A stretch of 64,000 nucleotides of DNA from UBA1876 sp964515395 (GTDB taxonomy: Bacteria; Synergistota; Synergistia; Synergistales; Thermovirgaceae). The notes beneath the pieces were generated by a model. That model worked only from the letters and a program-made list of their open reading frames with translations. It searched no databases and had not been told where the DNA came from. Both the position numbers and the translations under genes were made by a program. The number at the start of each line of letters is the position of its first letter. Position 1 is the first letter of the stretch. This document shows positions 24,798 through 33,266 of the stretch, one piece after another. Location: the NCBI GenBank assembly GCA_964515395.1, contig CAZERC010000003.1, positions 1 to 64,000 on the forward strand. Reading direction: 5' to 3'.

Positions 24798-26189
24798 ATG
24801 TTCCGACGGAAAACAGCATTTTTGAAGCCCTTTCTTCTTTTTACCTTCGTTGTTGCGGCCTTTTTCATGATTTCCCATGAAACCAGTGCAGCTGAAGCCG
24901 CGGAAAAGCAGGTTCGCCTGGGAGTCGCCATCAACCAGACACACGGAACGATTTCTTCATCGGCGACCATGAATTTCAGGGACGCCGCCGGGAAAACCCT
25001 GAGCAGGAAGGGAAGCTTTGCCGTTTCCATGGAGCGTTCCGGAAATTCCGTCACCGTCGGGAATGTTTCGCTTCGTCTGCCTGTGGACATTTCAGGAGCA
25101 GGTTTGATCGGATGGGGAAATCATCCCTATCGGGGGACCCTGCGTCTCGTGAAGGGAAGAAGCGGGTTTACTGTGGTCAACATTCTGGGAATGGAAAGTT
25201 ATTTGCGTGGAGTGCTCAAGATGGAGGTAAACCCGGCCTGGGAATTCGAGGTCTTGAAAGCCCAGGCGATAGTGGCCCGGACCTACGCTCTCAGAAATCT
25301 CGGGAAACACGGCAGTGAAGGTTTCGATTTATGCGCCCTGCCACATTGTCAGGTTTACCGGGGGGTGAACGCCGAGGACCCCAGATTGACGGAGGCCGTA
25401 AAAGCCACCAGGGGCATTGTGGTTTCCACGGGTAATGGTGCCCTGGCCGTGACCCCCTATCATGCTGACAGCGGGGGGTATACGGCAAATGTAGCTGATG
25501 TCTGGGGTGGCAATATCCCTTACCTGACAGGGCGGCCCGAGCCTTTTGACTATGAATCACCCTACTCAAACTGGCAGGTATCCTTGAGCATGCAGGAGAT
25601 CGAAAAAGCACTCAAGCCGAAGGGACTCAGTGTCGGAAATGTCAGGGAGGTCCGTATCCTTTCTACTGATCGGGCGGGGCGCGCCGTGTATGTGGGCATC
25701 GTCGGTGACCACGGGCGGGCGAAGATGAAGGCAAGCCGTTTTCGGATGGCTCTGGGGAGTTCGAAGGTCAAAAGCACGTATTTTACCATCATCCAGGGGG
25801 GGCAACCGCAGACGACAGAGGCGGCACTCGCCCTGCATGAGAGTGAAGGTGAGCCGTACCCGTTGGCCTCTCATGATGAAAGAGCCCTGACGGGCATGAT
25901 AGAACGGGGAGTCTTCAGTTCCGAGGAAATGTTGGACATGCTGCTTCATCCCGAAAAACGCGCTGATTACCTGCGTCTGGCATTTAAAAGGCAAAGTGGA
26001 GTCAGATCTGAAACGGAGAGAGAAACAGCCGGTGCGGCATCCGGAACCATAACGATCCGTGGGAAAGGATGGGGGCACGGCGTCGGCATGTCGCAGTGGG
26101 GAGCAAAACGAATGGCCGAAAAGGGCTGGGATTACAGGAAAATCCTCGGTCATTATTATCCACAGACACGGCTGAAGCAGCTGTATTAA
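24798..26189 (+). CDS. SpoIID/LytB-domain protein, probable secreted peptidoglycan hydrolase
   Basis: A 463-residue exported protein. A signal peptide spans about residues 1-33 (basic MFRRK, hydrophobic core, then SAAEAAE). The SpoIID/LytB catalytic region follows, with ILGMESYLRGVLKMEVNPAW, LKAQAIVARTYAL, and a C-terminal GKGWGHGVGMSQWGAKRMA. SpoIID cuts glycan strands lacking stem peptides. Nothing else here suggests sporulation, so a role in envelope remodelling is more likely. The region about 345-420 between the domain parts looks less conserved. AGGAGG lies ahead of ATG 24798. Confidence 0.88.
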   Translation: MFRRKTAFLKPFLLFTFVVAAFFMISHETSAAEAAEKQVRLGVAINQTHGTISSSATMNFRDAAGKTLSRKGSFAVSMERSGNSVTVGNVSLRLPVDISGAGLIGWGNHPYRGTLRLVKGRSGFTVVNILGMESYLRGVLKMEVNPAWEFEVLKAQAIVARTYALRNLGKHGSEGFDLCALPHCQVYRGVNAEDPRLTEAVKATRGIVVSTGNGALAVTPYHADSGGYTANVADVWGGNIPYLTGRPEPFDYESPYSNWQVSLSMQEIEKALKPKGLSVGNVREVRILSTDRAGRAVYVGIVGDHGRAKMKASRFRMALGSSKVKSTYFTIIQGGQPQTTEAALALHESEGEPYPLASHDERALTGMIERGVFSSEEMLDMLLHPEKRADYLRLAFKRQSGVRSETERETAGAASGTITIRGKGWGHGVGMSQWGAKRMAEKGWDYRKILGHYYPQTRLKQLY

Positions 26190-26226
26190 TGATGGTTTTT
26201 TCAGGAAAACCCGAAGAGTCGGGGAC

Positions 26227-27288
26227 GTGAACTTTCTGATGACTGACAGGCAAGCCTATGACATCGAGGCATACGACTACAATTTGCCCCGGGAGCTGAT
26301 TGCGCAAAACCCTGCCGAGCCCAGGGATGCATCGAGGCTGATGGTTTTGGATCGCGGGTCCGGACGAATCGAACATTCGGTTTTTGAAAAGATTCCCTTG
26401 TTTTTACGCCCCGGCGACCTTCTCGTCCTGAACGATACAAGGGTTTTTCATTCAAGGCTTCAGGGAACGAAAAAAGGCGGAGAGGCAGAAGCGGAAGTCT
26501 TGCTCCTGAAACCGCTCGATTCTTTTGAAAGGGAATGGGAGGCCCTTGTACGACCGGGACGTCGATTCAAGCCGGGCTCGATTGTCATCCTGACTGACGG
26601 GACGGAAGCCCAGATTCAGGGAGCCGAGCGGGATGGAACAAGAAAGGTTGTCTTTCCGGAAGGATGCGATGTCAGGGAACTCATGGAAAGGATTGGTCAT
26701 GTGCCGCTTCCCCCATACATAAGAAAAACCGAGGCGCCTCCAGGCAGATACCAAACGGTTTACGCCGGGAAGCCGGGTTCCGCAGCGGCACCGACGGCGG
26801 GTTTGCATTTTACGGACAAGGTGTTCGTGGATCTTGAGAAACACGGGATCAAAACTGCCTTTTTAACGCTTCATGTCGGTTTGGGGACCTTCAGGCCGGT
26901 AAAAGACAAGGATATCAGGAACCACAAAATGCACGAGGAATATTGCAGTCTCAGCGAAGAAACCGCCCTGCGGATCAACGAGACCAAAAAACGCGGAAAC
27001 AGGGTCGTTGCCGTGGGGACAACGGTAGTTCGGACGCTGGAAAGCCTGGCTGCAGACAATTCGGGGAATGTCCGGCACGGGGACTTGTGGACACAGGCGT
27101 ACATTTATCCCGGTTACACTTTCAAGGCGGTTGATGCCATGGTGACCAATTTCCACCTGCCGAAAAGCACCCTTCTCATGCTGGTGTCTGCCTTCGCCGG
27201 CAGGGAGCTGATCCTGAAAAGCTATGATGAGGCGATTCGCAAGGGTTACAGGTTTTTCTCCTTCGGTGACGCCATGCTCATTTTGTAG
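26227..27288 (+). CDS. queA: S-adenosylmethionine:tRNA ribosyltransferase-isomerase
   Basis: It builds epoxyqueuosine on tRNA from preQ1 by transferring the ribosyl part of AdoMet. Family motifs include YDYNLPRELIAQNPAEPRDASRL, PGDLLVLNDTRVF, PTAGLHFT, LHVGLGTFRPV and VTNFHLPKSTLLMLVSAFAG. It has 353 residues. GTG 26227 and ATG 26239 are both possible starts; neither has a good ribosome site. No other queuosine gene is in the window. Confidence 0.95.
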   Translation: MNFLMTDRQAYDIEAYDYNLPRELIAQNPAEPRDASRLMVLDRGSGRIEHSVFEKIPLFLRPGDLLVLNDTRVFHSRLQGTKKGGEAEAEVLLLKPLDSFEREWEALVRPGRRFKPGSIVILTDGTEAQIQGAERDGTRKVVFPEGCDVRELMERIGHVPLPPYIRKTEAPPGRYQTVYAGKPGSAAAPTAGLHFTDKVFVDLEKHGIKTAFLTLHVGLGTFRPVKDKDIRNHKMHEEYCSLSEETALRINETKKRGNRVVAVGTTVVRTLESLAADNSGNVRHGDLWTQAYIYPGYTFKAVDAMVTNFHLPKSTLLMLVSAFAGRELILKSYDEAIRKGYRFFSFGDAMLIL

Positions 27289-27292
27289 AACC

Positions 27293-27766
27293 TTAGCTGA
27301 AAAGGTCGGCTTCTTCGCCTGCTGAAGGAGATCTGCAAAGCAGGGTCTTTCCTTTGGCCTCCAGTTTGTGCCTGATGGAATCAAGCTCAATGTTTACGCC
27401 GATGCCGGGCCTGGAATCCACCTTGAAAAGCCCGCTTGTCTTTATTTCTTTCAGCGCCCTGTAAGCCGTTCTGTCGGAAATGCCCACCATCGAGGCGATC
27501 TCGTTGAAACAATATCTTGTTTCACCCCAGATGGAATTCTGGAGAAGGCATCCCAAAAGAAGAAGCCTGGCTCCCATGGAAAGGGGGAGGGTCATGATGT
27601 TGGCTAAAGGGATGACGAGGTCCTCGGGAAAAGATCCGGTGAAAAAGGGAAGGCTTTCTGCTGGAGAGGAATGGCGCTGGAGTTTTCCTTCATTGCAGCG
27701 GGTCAATGTATCCACCGTTTCTTCAAGTTTGTGAAGAATCGAATGGATGTTTTCATCCTCACGCAT
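27293..27766 (-). CDS. Helix-turn-helix regulator of unknown target
   Basis: This 157-residue protein carries a winged-helix DNA-binding segment near the middle-to-C-terminal part: FNEIASMVGISDRTAYRALKEIKTSGLF, then a wing (KVDSRPGIGVNIELD). The preceding LPLSMGARLLLLGCLL resembles the helix that opens replication-initiator-type winged helices. The N-terminal 60 residues have no match I recognise. ATG 27766 (or TTG 27769) follows GGGGGG. It is divergent from the LigB-AMMECR1 operon, with an inverted repeat 20 bases from its start, so autoregulation or control of that operon is likely. It converges on queA with a 4-base gap. Confidence 0.75.
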   Translation of the reverse strand: MREDENIHSILHKLEETVDTLTRCNEGKLQRHSSPAESLPFFTGSFPEDLVIPLANIMTLPLSMGARLLLLGCLLQNSIWGETRYCFNEIASMVGISDRTAYRALKEIKTSGLFKVDSRPGIGVNIELDSIRHKLEAKGKTLLCRSPSAGEEADLFS

Positions 27767-27785
27767 CAAGGCAGCCCCCCAAAGA

Positions 27786-27809
27786 AATATCTGTTAACTG
27801 CCAGATATT
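27786..27809. promoter_or_regulatory. Candidate operator: perfect 8-base inverted repeat
   Basis: AATATCTG at 27786-27793 and CAGATATT at 27802-27809 are perfect arms with an 8-base spacer (TTAACTGC). The repeat lies 20 bases upstream of the divergent HTH regulator gene and has the size of a dimeric regulator site. A related string, GTCAACTG, occurs at 27854-27861 in the same intergenic region. Confidence 0.5.
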
Positions 27810-27913
27810 CATTTGCGTCCCTGTTCGGCATCTTCCTCTTTTGAAGATTCTTTGTCAACTGAAAAGGCGGTTATATGAGATGGTGCAGGTGAGAGGACCA
27901 TGCGCGGGAAATT

Positions 27914-27942
27914 TTGTCATAAAAGAGCAGTGAATGCATAAT
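27914..27942 (+). promoter_or_regulatory. Promoter of the AmmeMemoRadiSam operon
   Basis: TTGTCA at 27914-27919 and CATAAT at 27937-27942 are each one base from consensus with a 17-base spacer. The predicted start point is near 27949, which rules out GTG 27948 as a translation start and supports ATG 27993. Confidence 0.72.
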
Positions 27943-27992
27943 ATAGAGTGACGGGATGCACAACCCCGGAGACAAAGTTGGGGGTGGTTCGA

Positions 27993-29372
27993 ATGTGGGA
28001 ATGGGGAGCACTGATGCCTCATGCTCCGATCATCGTGCCTGAGGTCGGTGGCCTGCGAAACAGAGAATGTCAGTCTTCGGTCTCAGCGATGCAACAGGTG
28101 GGTGAAGAAACCCGGCCCTTCATTCCGTCCTTTATTCTTGTACTTGACCCTCACGCGCCCTTTGCGGGCGGATGCACCGTTCTGTCGGCCCGTCAATACT
28201 CGGGGTCTCTCGCTGATTTCGGTGTCCGGGCCGTAAGCGTTGAAGCCGAAGGGGCCGGTGATGAAGGCAACAAACTTGTGCAGGAACTTGAGCGTACCTT
28301 TCCGCTGGAACGGGTGGAGAGGGGAGCCCTTACGCTCGATTATGGTGCCGTCGTCCCTCTTTCTTTCCTCAAAAAAGCCTGGGGCCGAATGCCGCCCATA
28401 TTGCTCATGAATCCCATCGGACTTGGCTATAAAGAGGCGTGGAAATTCGGCGAGGCCCTTTCAGGTTTCGAGACCGAAGCATCCTGGGCGCTTGTAGCCA
28501 GCGGCGACCTTTCCCATCGTCTGATTCCGGACGCACCAGGCGGATTTCATCCCGATGGAGAAAGACACGACAAAGCACTTTGCGAGGCAATCGAAAAGGG
28601 CTCACCTGAACAGGTTTTCCAGCTCGGTGAAGAGGTTATCTCCAATGCGGGTGAATGCGGGCTGCGATCCGCCCTGATTCTCATGGGGCTTGCCGCCGGT
28701 ATGGGAAGGATCAAATTGCAGTCTTACGAGGGGCCCTTTGGAGTCGGGTATGGCGTCGCCTTGTGGAAGAATCCGGAAGCATGCAAACATGAGCAAACGC
28801 CCTTTGAACAATATGGGACCGTCTCGTCAAAAGGGCAAGACATCCATACGCATCTTGCAAGGCGTGTTCTCGAGACATATCTTGAAACACGGGAAATGCC
28901 TGATGTGGAGAAACTGATTGATGAAGACGAGAAGACGAGCCTTCGAGAGAGAAAAGCCTGTTTCGTATCTTTGAAGACGGAAGATGGCACATTGAGAGGG
29001 TGCATCGGCACCATTGAACCAGTGAGGGAAAATCTTGCCTGGGAAATTGCAGAAAACGCATGTGCCGCGGCAACCAGGGATCCGAGGTTCCCGCCGGTAA
29101 GACGCGAGGAACTCGACAAGCTCATACTCTCCGTGGATGTGCTTTCGACACCTGAACCCATATCGTCGGTGGGTCAGCTTGATCCCTCGAAGTATGGGGT
29201 GATCGTCTCGAAAGGAACCTTGCGGGGCCTTTTGCTTCCGGATTTGCCGGGTGTCAGCAGCGTTGATGAACAATTGAATATAGCCATGCGAAAGGCAGGA
29301 ATCACAAACCCCGAGCACCTGCGGATCAGCAGGTTCACCGTGGACCGTCATGCGGAGAAAGGGGGACAATGA
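27993..29372 (+). CDS. amrA: Fusion of LigB/Memo-like extradiol dioxygenase domain and AMMECR1 domain
   Basis: Residues 1 to about 262 resemble class III extradiol dioxygenases (LigB/Memo superfamily). MPHAPIIVPEVGG at the N-terminus, DPHAPF, ASGDLSHRL, ERHDKAL and NAGECGLRSALIL carry candidate metal-binding His and acidic residues. Residues from about 286 are the AMMECR1 domain, with LRERKACFVSLK and the hallmark TLRGCIGT near 335-342. This corresponds to AmmeMemoRadiSam system protein A; the biochemical function is unknown. ATG 27993 follows GGGGGTGG and fits the promoter. The next gene is the system's radical SAM enzyme, which overlaps or abuts it. Confidence 0.85.
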   Translation: MWEWGALMPHAPIIVPEVGGLRNRECQSSVSAMQQVGEETRPFIPSFILVLDPHAPFAGGCTVLSARQYSGSLADFGVRAVSVEAEGAGDEGNKLVQELERTFPLERVERGALTLDYGAVVPLSFLKKAWGRMPPILLMNPIGLGYKEAWKFGEALSGFETEASWALVASGDLSHRLIPDAPGGFHPDGERHDKALCEAIEKGSPEQVFQLGEEVISNAGECGLRSALILMGLAAGMGRIKLQSYEGPFGVGYGVALWKNPEACKHEQTPFEQYGTVSSKGQDIHTHLARRVLETYLETREMPDVEKLIDEDEKTSLRERKACFVSLKTEDGTLRGCIGTIEPVRENLAWEIAENACAAATRDPRFPPVRREELDKLILSVDVLSTPEPISSVGQLDPSKYGVIVSKGTLRGLLLPDLPGVSSVDEQLNIAMRKAGITNPEHLRISRFTVDRHAEKGGQ

Positions 29373-29376
29373 TCCC

Positions 29377-30390
29377 ATGGGCGAAGGGCAGAGAGAGGGT
29401 GCAGGAAGGCCGGCCCTGTTTTGGCATTCTGAAAACGAAATGTTTCGGTGCGACCTCTGTCCTCATGGTTGCCTTGTTCCTGTAAACGGGCGTGGGTTAT
29501 GCCGTGTCAGAAGGGGAACCCGGAAGGGGCTGGTGACCGAAAACGATGGCAAGGTCGCTTCAGCAGCCATTGATCCTGTTGAAAAAAAACCCCTGTACCA
29601 CTGGAGACCCGGGAGCTGGATCCTTTCCTTGGGGACCACAGGATGCAACCTGGAGTGTCCCTTTTGCCAAAACTGGGAGCTCGCGCGTTGTTCCGAAAAT
29701 ATTCATCTTACAGATATGGAGCCTGAGGATATCGTCCTTCTCGCGAAACGGGAGAAAACCGATTCCGTGGCCTTTACCTATAATGAGCCCACGGTCTGGT
29801 ACGAATTCGTCCTCAGGACCTCGAAGCGCCTGAAGAAGGAAAATCTTGAAGCGGTGCTGGTGACGAACGGCTACATAAGCCAAAACCCCTGGGCTGACCT
29901 CTTGCCCCTCGTTTCGGCCGCCAACATTGACCTGAAAGGTTTTTCCGAGGCGAGTTACCGGCGGGTAGGAGGATCCCTCGAACCCGTTTTGCAAAGGATC
30001 GACGAAGCCATTGAATCAGGAATTCACGTTGAACTCACCCATCTTGTGGTCCCGGGCATCAATGACAATGACGATGAATTTTGCGCCATGGTTGACTGGA
30101 TATCCGACAGATCGCCGTCCATCCCCCTGCATATTTCGAGGTATTTCCCGCAGCACCGATGGAAACGTCCGCCGACCTCTCCTGAACTGCTGAAACGTTA
30201 CGAGGAATATGCCAAAAGAAGACTCTATTTTGTCTATCTTGGAAACGTTGGGCAGGAATCCGGAACGTACTGCCCTGAATGCAGGGCCGAAGTCCTCCGG
30301 AGAAAGGGGTACAAAACCGAAAACATTGGCGTCGATGAAAACGGATGCTGTCGTTTCTGTAAAACCCCATTGGGTATTGTCATGAAATGA
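29377..30390 (+). CDS. amrS: AmmeMemoRadiSam system radical SAM enzyme
   Basis: PflA-like radical SAM protein of 337 residues. A cysteine-rich N-terminus (Cys25, Cys28, Cys32, Cys42 in CDLCPHGC and LCRVRRG) precedes the canonical cluster motif CNLECPFC with Cys90, Cys94 and Cys97. The C-terminus has a zinc-ribbon-like arrangement, CPECRAEV and GCCRFCKTPLG. The family pairs with AMMECR1 and Memo proteins, as here; the target that it modifies is unknown. ATG 29377 is 12 bases after AGGGGG; in-frame ATG 29350 inside amrA is an alternative. Confidence 0.88.
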   Translation: MGEGQREGAGRPALFWHSENEMFRCDLCPHGCLVPVNGRGLCRVRRGTRKGLVTENDGKVASAAIDPVEKKPLYHWRPGSWILSLGTTGCNLECPFCQNWELARCSENIHLTDMEPEDIVLLAKREKTDSVAFTYNEPTVWYEFVLRTSKRLKKENLEAVLVTNGYISQNPWADLLPLVSAANIDLKGFSEASYRRVGGSLEPVLQRIDEAIESGIHVELTHLVVPGINDNDDEFCAMVDWISDRSPSIPLHISRYFPQHRWKRPPTSPELLKRYEEYAKRRLYFVYLGNVGQESGTYCPECRAEVLRRKGYKTENIGVDENGCCRFCKTPLGIVMK

Positions 30391-30468
30391 TTTTGCATAT
30401 ACTCTTTTTTCTGGAGGGAAAAAGAAAAGAACCGGTGCCATGCCGGCTTCATCCGGGAGATGATGGGA

Positions 30469-31998
30469 ATGGGAGAGTCTCTAAAGCTGAACGGGCATTC
30501 GTTGCGTCTGAATGACATTATCAATGTGGCCCGCCATGGACAAAAGGTGGAACTTGACGATTCAGCCATTGCTTTCGTCGAGCGCGGTTCCGAAATGGTT
30601 TCGTCATGGGTGCGGGAGGGCAAGTCCATTTATGGCGTGACCACTGGCTTCGGAGATCTGGCCTCGACGGCCATACCGCCTGAAAAAAGTGAGGAACTTC
30701 AGGAGAACCTCCTGAAAAGCCACGCGTGCGGTGTTGGTGAACCTTTTTCCGAAGATGTCACCCGTGCCATCATGCTCCTGCGGGTAAATACACTCATTCG
30801 CGGTTTTTCGGGCATTTCTCTCAAAACGCTTCAGCTACTGGTGGATTTCCTCAATCTCGGCATACATCCGGTAATCCCCGAACAGGGATCGGTGGGAGCG
30901 AGCGGCGATCTTTGCCCCCTATCCCATCTTGGTATCTCGCTCCTGGGTCTTGGAGACGTCGTTTACGAGGGGAAAAGGATGCCCGCCTCCGAGGCGTTGC
31001 GAAAGGCGGGGCTCAAGCCTATACGCCTTGGCCCCAAGGAAGGGCTGGCCCTCAACAACGGGACGACGGTCATGACCGCCGTGGCTTGCCTCGTCTTGTA
31101 CGATGCCCTTGAATTGGCCCCCCTGGCTGACGTCGCAGCTGCGCTTTCTTTGGAGGCCCTGAAAGGGGTTCCCTATGCTTTTGATCCGCGGACACACGAG
31201 CTGAGGCCTCATGAGGGGCAACAAATCGTGGCCAGGAATATTCTGAACCTGATCGATTCCAGTGAGATCATAGAAAAATACAAGCATGACAGGGTCCAGG
31301 ACGCCTACTCCCTGCGATGCGTTCCGCAGGTCCATGGTGCAAGCCGTGATGCTCTGGATTACGTCAAGAACAAGATCCAGATAGAAATCAACTCGGTTAC
31401 GGACAACCCGTTGATTTTCCCGGCGGAAGGCGAAGCGATCAGCGGAGGAAACTTCCATGGAGAGCCCATCGCGCTTGCAATGGATTTTCTCGGAATCGCC
31501 CTTTCCGAAATAGGGAACATTTCGGAAAGGCGCGTCGCCAGGCTGGTGGACCACAAGCTTTCCGGGTTGCCTCCCTTTCTGATTTCGGAAAGCGGAGTCA
31601 ACAGCGGATTCATGATACCCCAGTATGTCGCCGCGGCGCTTGCGTCGGAGAACAAGGGGCTTTCCCATCCATCATCGGTTGACTCCATTCCGACTTCGGC
31701 CAATCAGGAAGATCATGTTTCAATGGGCATGTACGCGGCCCGGAAAGCGTCGAGCATTCTCAAAAATGTCAGGAACATTTTGGCCATAGAATTTTTGACG
31801 GCATCGCAGGGGCTGGATTTTCTCAAACCTCTCAGAGCCGGCAAAGGGACCGGAAAAGTCCACGAGACCATACGTGAAGTAATCCCCTTCATTCAGAAAG
31901 ATGAGTACATCCATCCCCTCATCGGGGAAACGGCCCGGCTCGTTTCGGATGGGACCTTGCTCAGGGCTGCGAGAGAAGCGGTCGGTGATCTACAGTAA
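30469..31998 (+). CDS. hutH: Histidine ammonia-lyase
   Basis: It deaminates histidine to urocanate, opening histidine fermentation. The MIO cofactor forms from Ala144-Ser145-Gly146 in GSVGASGDLCPLSH. YGVTTGFGD, NGTT, QDAYSLRCVPQVHGA and SGGNFHGEPIALAMD are also conserved. It has 509 residues. ATG 30469 is nine bases after GGGAG; ATG 30460 and 30463 overlap that site. TTGTCA at 30377 and TATACT at 30398 with a short 15-base spacer could be its own promoter. No urocanase follows. Other aromatic amino-acid lyases share the fold, but the motifs favour HutH. Confidence 0.93.
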   Translation: MGESLKLNGHSLRLNDIINVARHGQKVELDDSAIAFVERGSEMVSSWVREGKSIYGVTTGFGDLASTAIPPEKSEELQENLLKSHACGVGEPFSEDVTRAIMLLRVNTLIRGFSGISLKTLQLLVDFLNLGIHPVIPEQGSVGASGDLCPLSHLGISLLGLGDVVYEGKRMPASEALRKAGLKPIRLGPKEGLALNNGTTVMTAVACLVLYDALELAPLADVAAALSLEALKGVPYAFDPRTHELRPHEGQQIVARNILNLIDSSEIIEKYKHDRVQDAYSLRCVPQVHGASRDALDYVKNKIQIEINSVTDNPLIFPAEGEAISGGNFHGEPIALAMDFLGIALSEIGNISERRVARLVDHKLSGLPPFLISESGVNSGFMIPQYVAAALASENKGLSHPSSVDSIPTSANQEDHVSMGMYAARKASSILKNVRNILAIEFLTASQGLDFLKPLRAGKGTGKVHETIREVIPFIQKDEYIHPLIGETARLVSDGTLLRAAREAVGDLQ

Positions 31999-32062
31999 AG
32001 GAACATGGAAGCAAGGGAAAGAGAGTCGGAAAGAATCACTGCTTTGAGATTTTCCCGAATCG

Positions 32063-32098
32063 CACGGCGAGCGGCAGCAACAGGCTGCCCTCGCCGTG
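32063..32098. other. Strong unexplained hairpin between hutH and mltG
   Basis: CACGGCGAG (32063-32071) pairs with CTCGCCGTG (32090-32098), and GGCAGC (32073-32078) with GCTGCC (32084-32089), leaving one bulged C and a five-base loop, AACAG. The stem is 15 pairs. No T-run follows on either strand, so it is not a standard terminator. It lies in the 166-base gap that also should hold the mltG start signals. Confidence 0.6.
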
Positions 32099-32164
32099 TC
32101 TGCTCATGGGAGCCGTCTTTCGGAGGCGAGAGGAGACATCATAAATAGAAAGGATTCGAACACG

Positions 32165-33199
32165 ATGGGGAAACGACTTTTTCAGGCGGTACTTTCGGCG
32201 ATGATCCTGTTCTGTGCAACGGGGTATTACTTCCTTCTCGTTTCACAAGCCCCGAGGAGAGTGCTTGACGTGATTCAATACGGCAAGGGTCCGGAAATCC
32301 TGATCCAGGTAAAGTCCGGGAAAAATGCGTCACAAATCGCGGAGGATTTCTCGCAGGCAGGTATCGTGGATCATGCCGAAGCCCTTGCAGTCTGGTTTTC
32401 CCGCTTTGGAATCGACAGGACCATACGGCCGGGAACCTATGCGATCAGGAAAGGAAGTCCCTGGGAAGTGGCGAAACAGATGCAACGGGCCAAACCCGAA
32501 ACGGACCTGGTTACGCTTTTGCCCGGAATGACGTGGCATGACATTCTCGAGACGTACTCCGTCACATCCGGAGAGCTCAAGGCCCTCCTTGCGGAAAACT
32601 CGAACTTCCCGAAAGAAACTCACCCATTTTTGCCGGAAAAGGCTCTTGACAGGCTTGCATTTCTTCTGCCTGAGACATATCAGGTGGCCCCCGGTGACCA
32701 GAGACTGAACCAGTTGATCCGCAGTGCCTCTTCAGCCTGGTGGAAACAGATCGGGCGTAACATCGTTGATGCAGTCGATACAGGAGACGTCGAAAAGGCC
32801 GAAGCAATATGGAGGGCCGCCACTGTCGCTTCACTGGTAGAAAAAGAATCGGCGGCAGAAGAAGAGCGACCCGTCATTGCAGGAGTGATTGAAAACAGGC
32901 TCCGAAAAGGTATGCCCCTGCAAATAGATGCTACAGTGGTGTATGCCTGGAGACTTCGGGGGGAAAACCTCACTCGCGTTCTCCACCGTCATCTTGAAGT
33001 TGATTCCCCTTACAACACGTACAAGATTAAAGGCTTGCCTCCGGGACCGATATGCGTTCCGTCGAAAGAATCATGGGAAGCGGCACTGAAACCTGAAGAG
33101 ACCCCTTTTCTTTTCTACGTCGCTGGTGACGACGGAAAACACCGCTTCAGCCGGACTTACAAGGAACATCTGAAGAAGATACGTGAAATCCGAAAGTAG
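32165..33199 (+). CDS. mltG: Endolytic murein transglycosylase
   Basis: Inner-membrane lytic transglycosylase that cuts nascent glycan strands and sets their length. One N-terminal membrane helix (about 6-27) anchors it. The YceG domain follows, with ASLVEKESAAEEER carrying the catalytic Glu226, then NRLRKGMPLQIDATVVYA and YNTYKIKGLPPGPICVPS. It has 344 residues. The ATG at 32165 is about ten bases after AGAAAGGA; the upstream open frame runs through the intergenic hairpin and is unlikely to be translated. Confidence 0.93.
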   Translation: MGKRLFQAVLSAMILFCATGYYFLLVSQAPRRVLDVIQYGKGPEILIQVKSGKNASQIAEDFSQAGIVDHAEALAVWFSRFGIDRTIRPGTYAIRKGSPWEVAKQMQRAKPETDLVTLLPGMTWHDILETYSVTSGELKALLAENSNFPKETHPFLPEKALDRLAFLLPETYQVAPGDQRLNQLIRSASSAWWKQIGRNIVDAVDTGDVEKAEAIWRAATVASLVEKESAAEEERPVIAGVIENRLRKGMPLQIDATVVYAWRLRGENLTRVLHRHLEVDSPYNTYKIKGLPPGPICVPSKESWEAALKPEETPFLFYVAGDDGKHRFSRTYKEHLKKIREIRK

Positions 33200-33214
33200 G
33201 TTACGGATCGCTCT

Positions 33215-33246
33215 CCCTGCATGCTTTTTGAAGCAGGGGACCTTTT
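33215..33246 (+). terminator. Weak hairpin between mltG and tldD
   Basis: CCCTGC at 33215-33220 pairs with GCAGGG at 33233-33238 across a 12-base loop. TTTT follows at 33243-33246. It is a modest attenuator-like structure at best. Confidence 0.35.
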
Positions 33247-33266
33247 GGAAATGAGAGGAATGCCTC

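Noticed and set aside
27985..27993. GGTTCGAAT string resembling a tRNA T-loop
   Set aside because: No acceptor or anticodon stem can be built around it. It is the spacer between the amrA ribosome site and start codon.
30441..30464. Seven-codon leader peptide frame before hutH
   Set aside because: It lacks histidine codons and an attenuator structure, so it is not a credible leader peptide.
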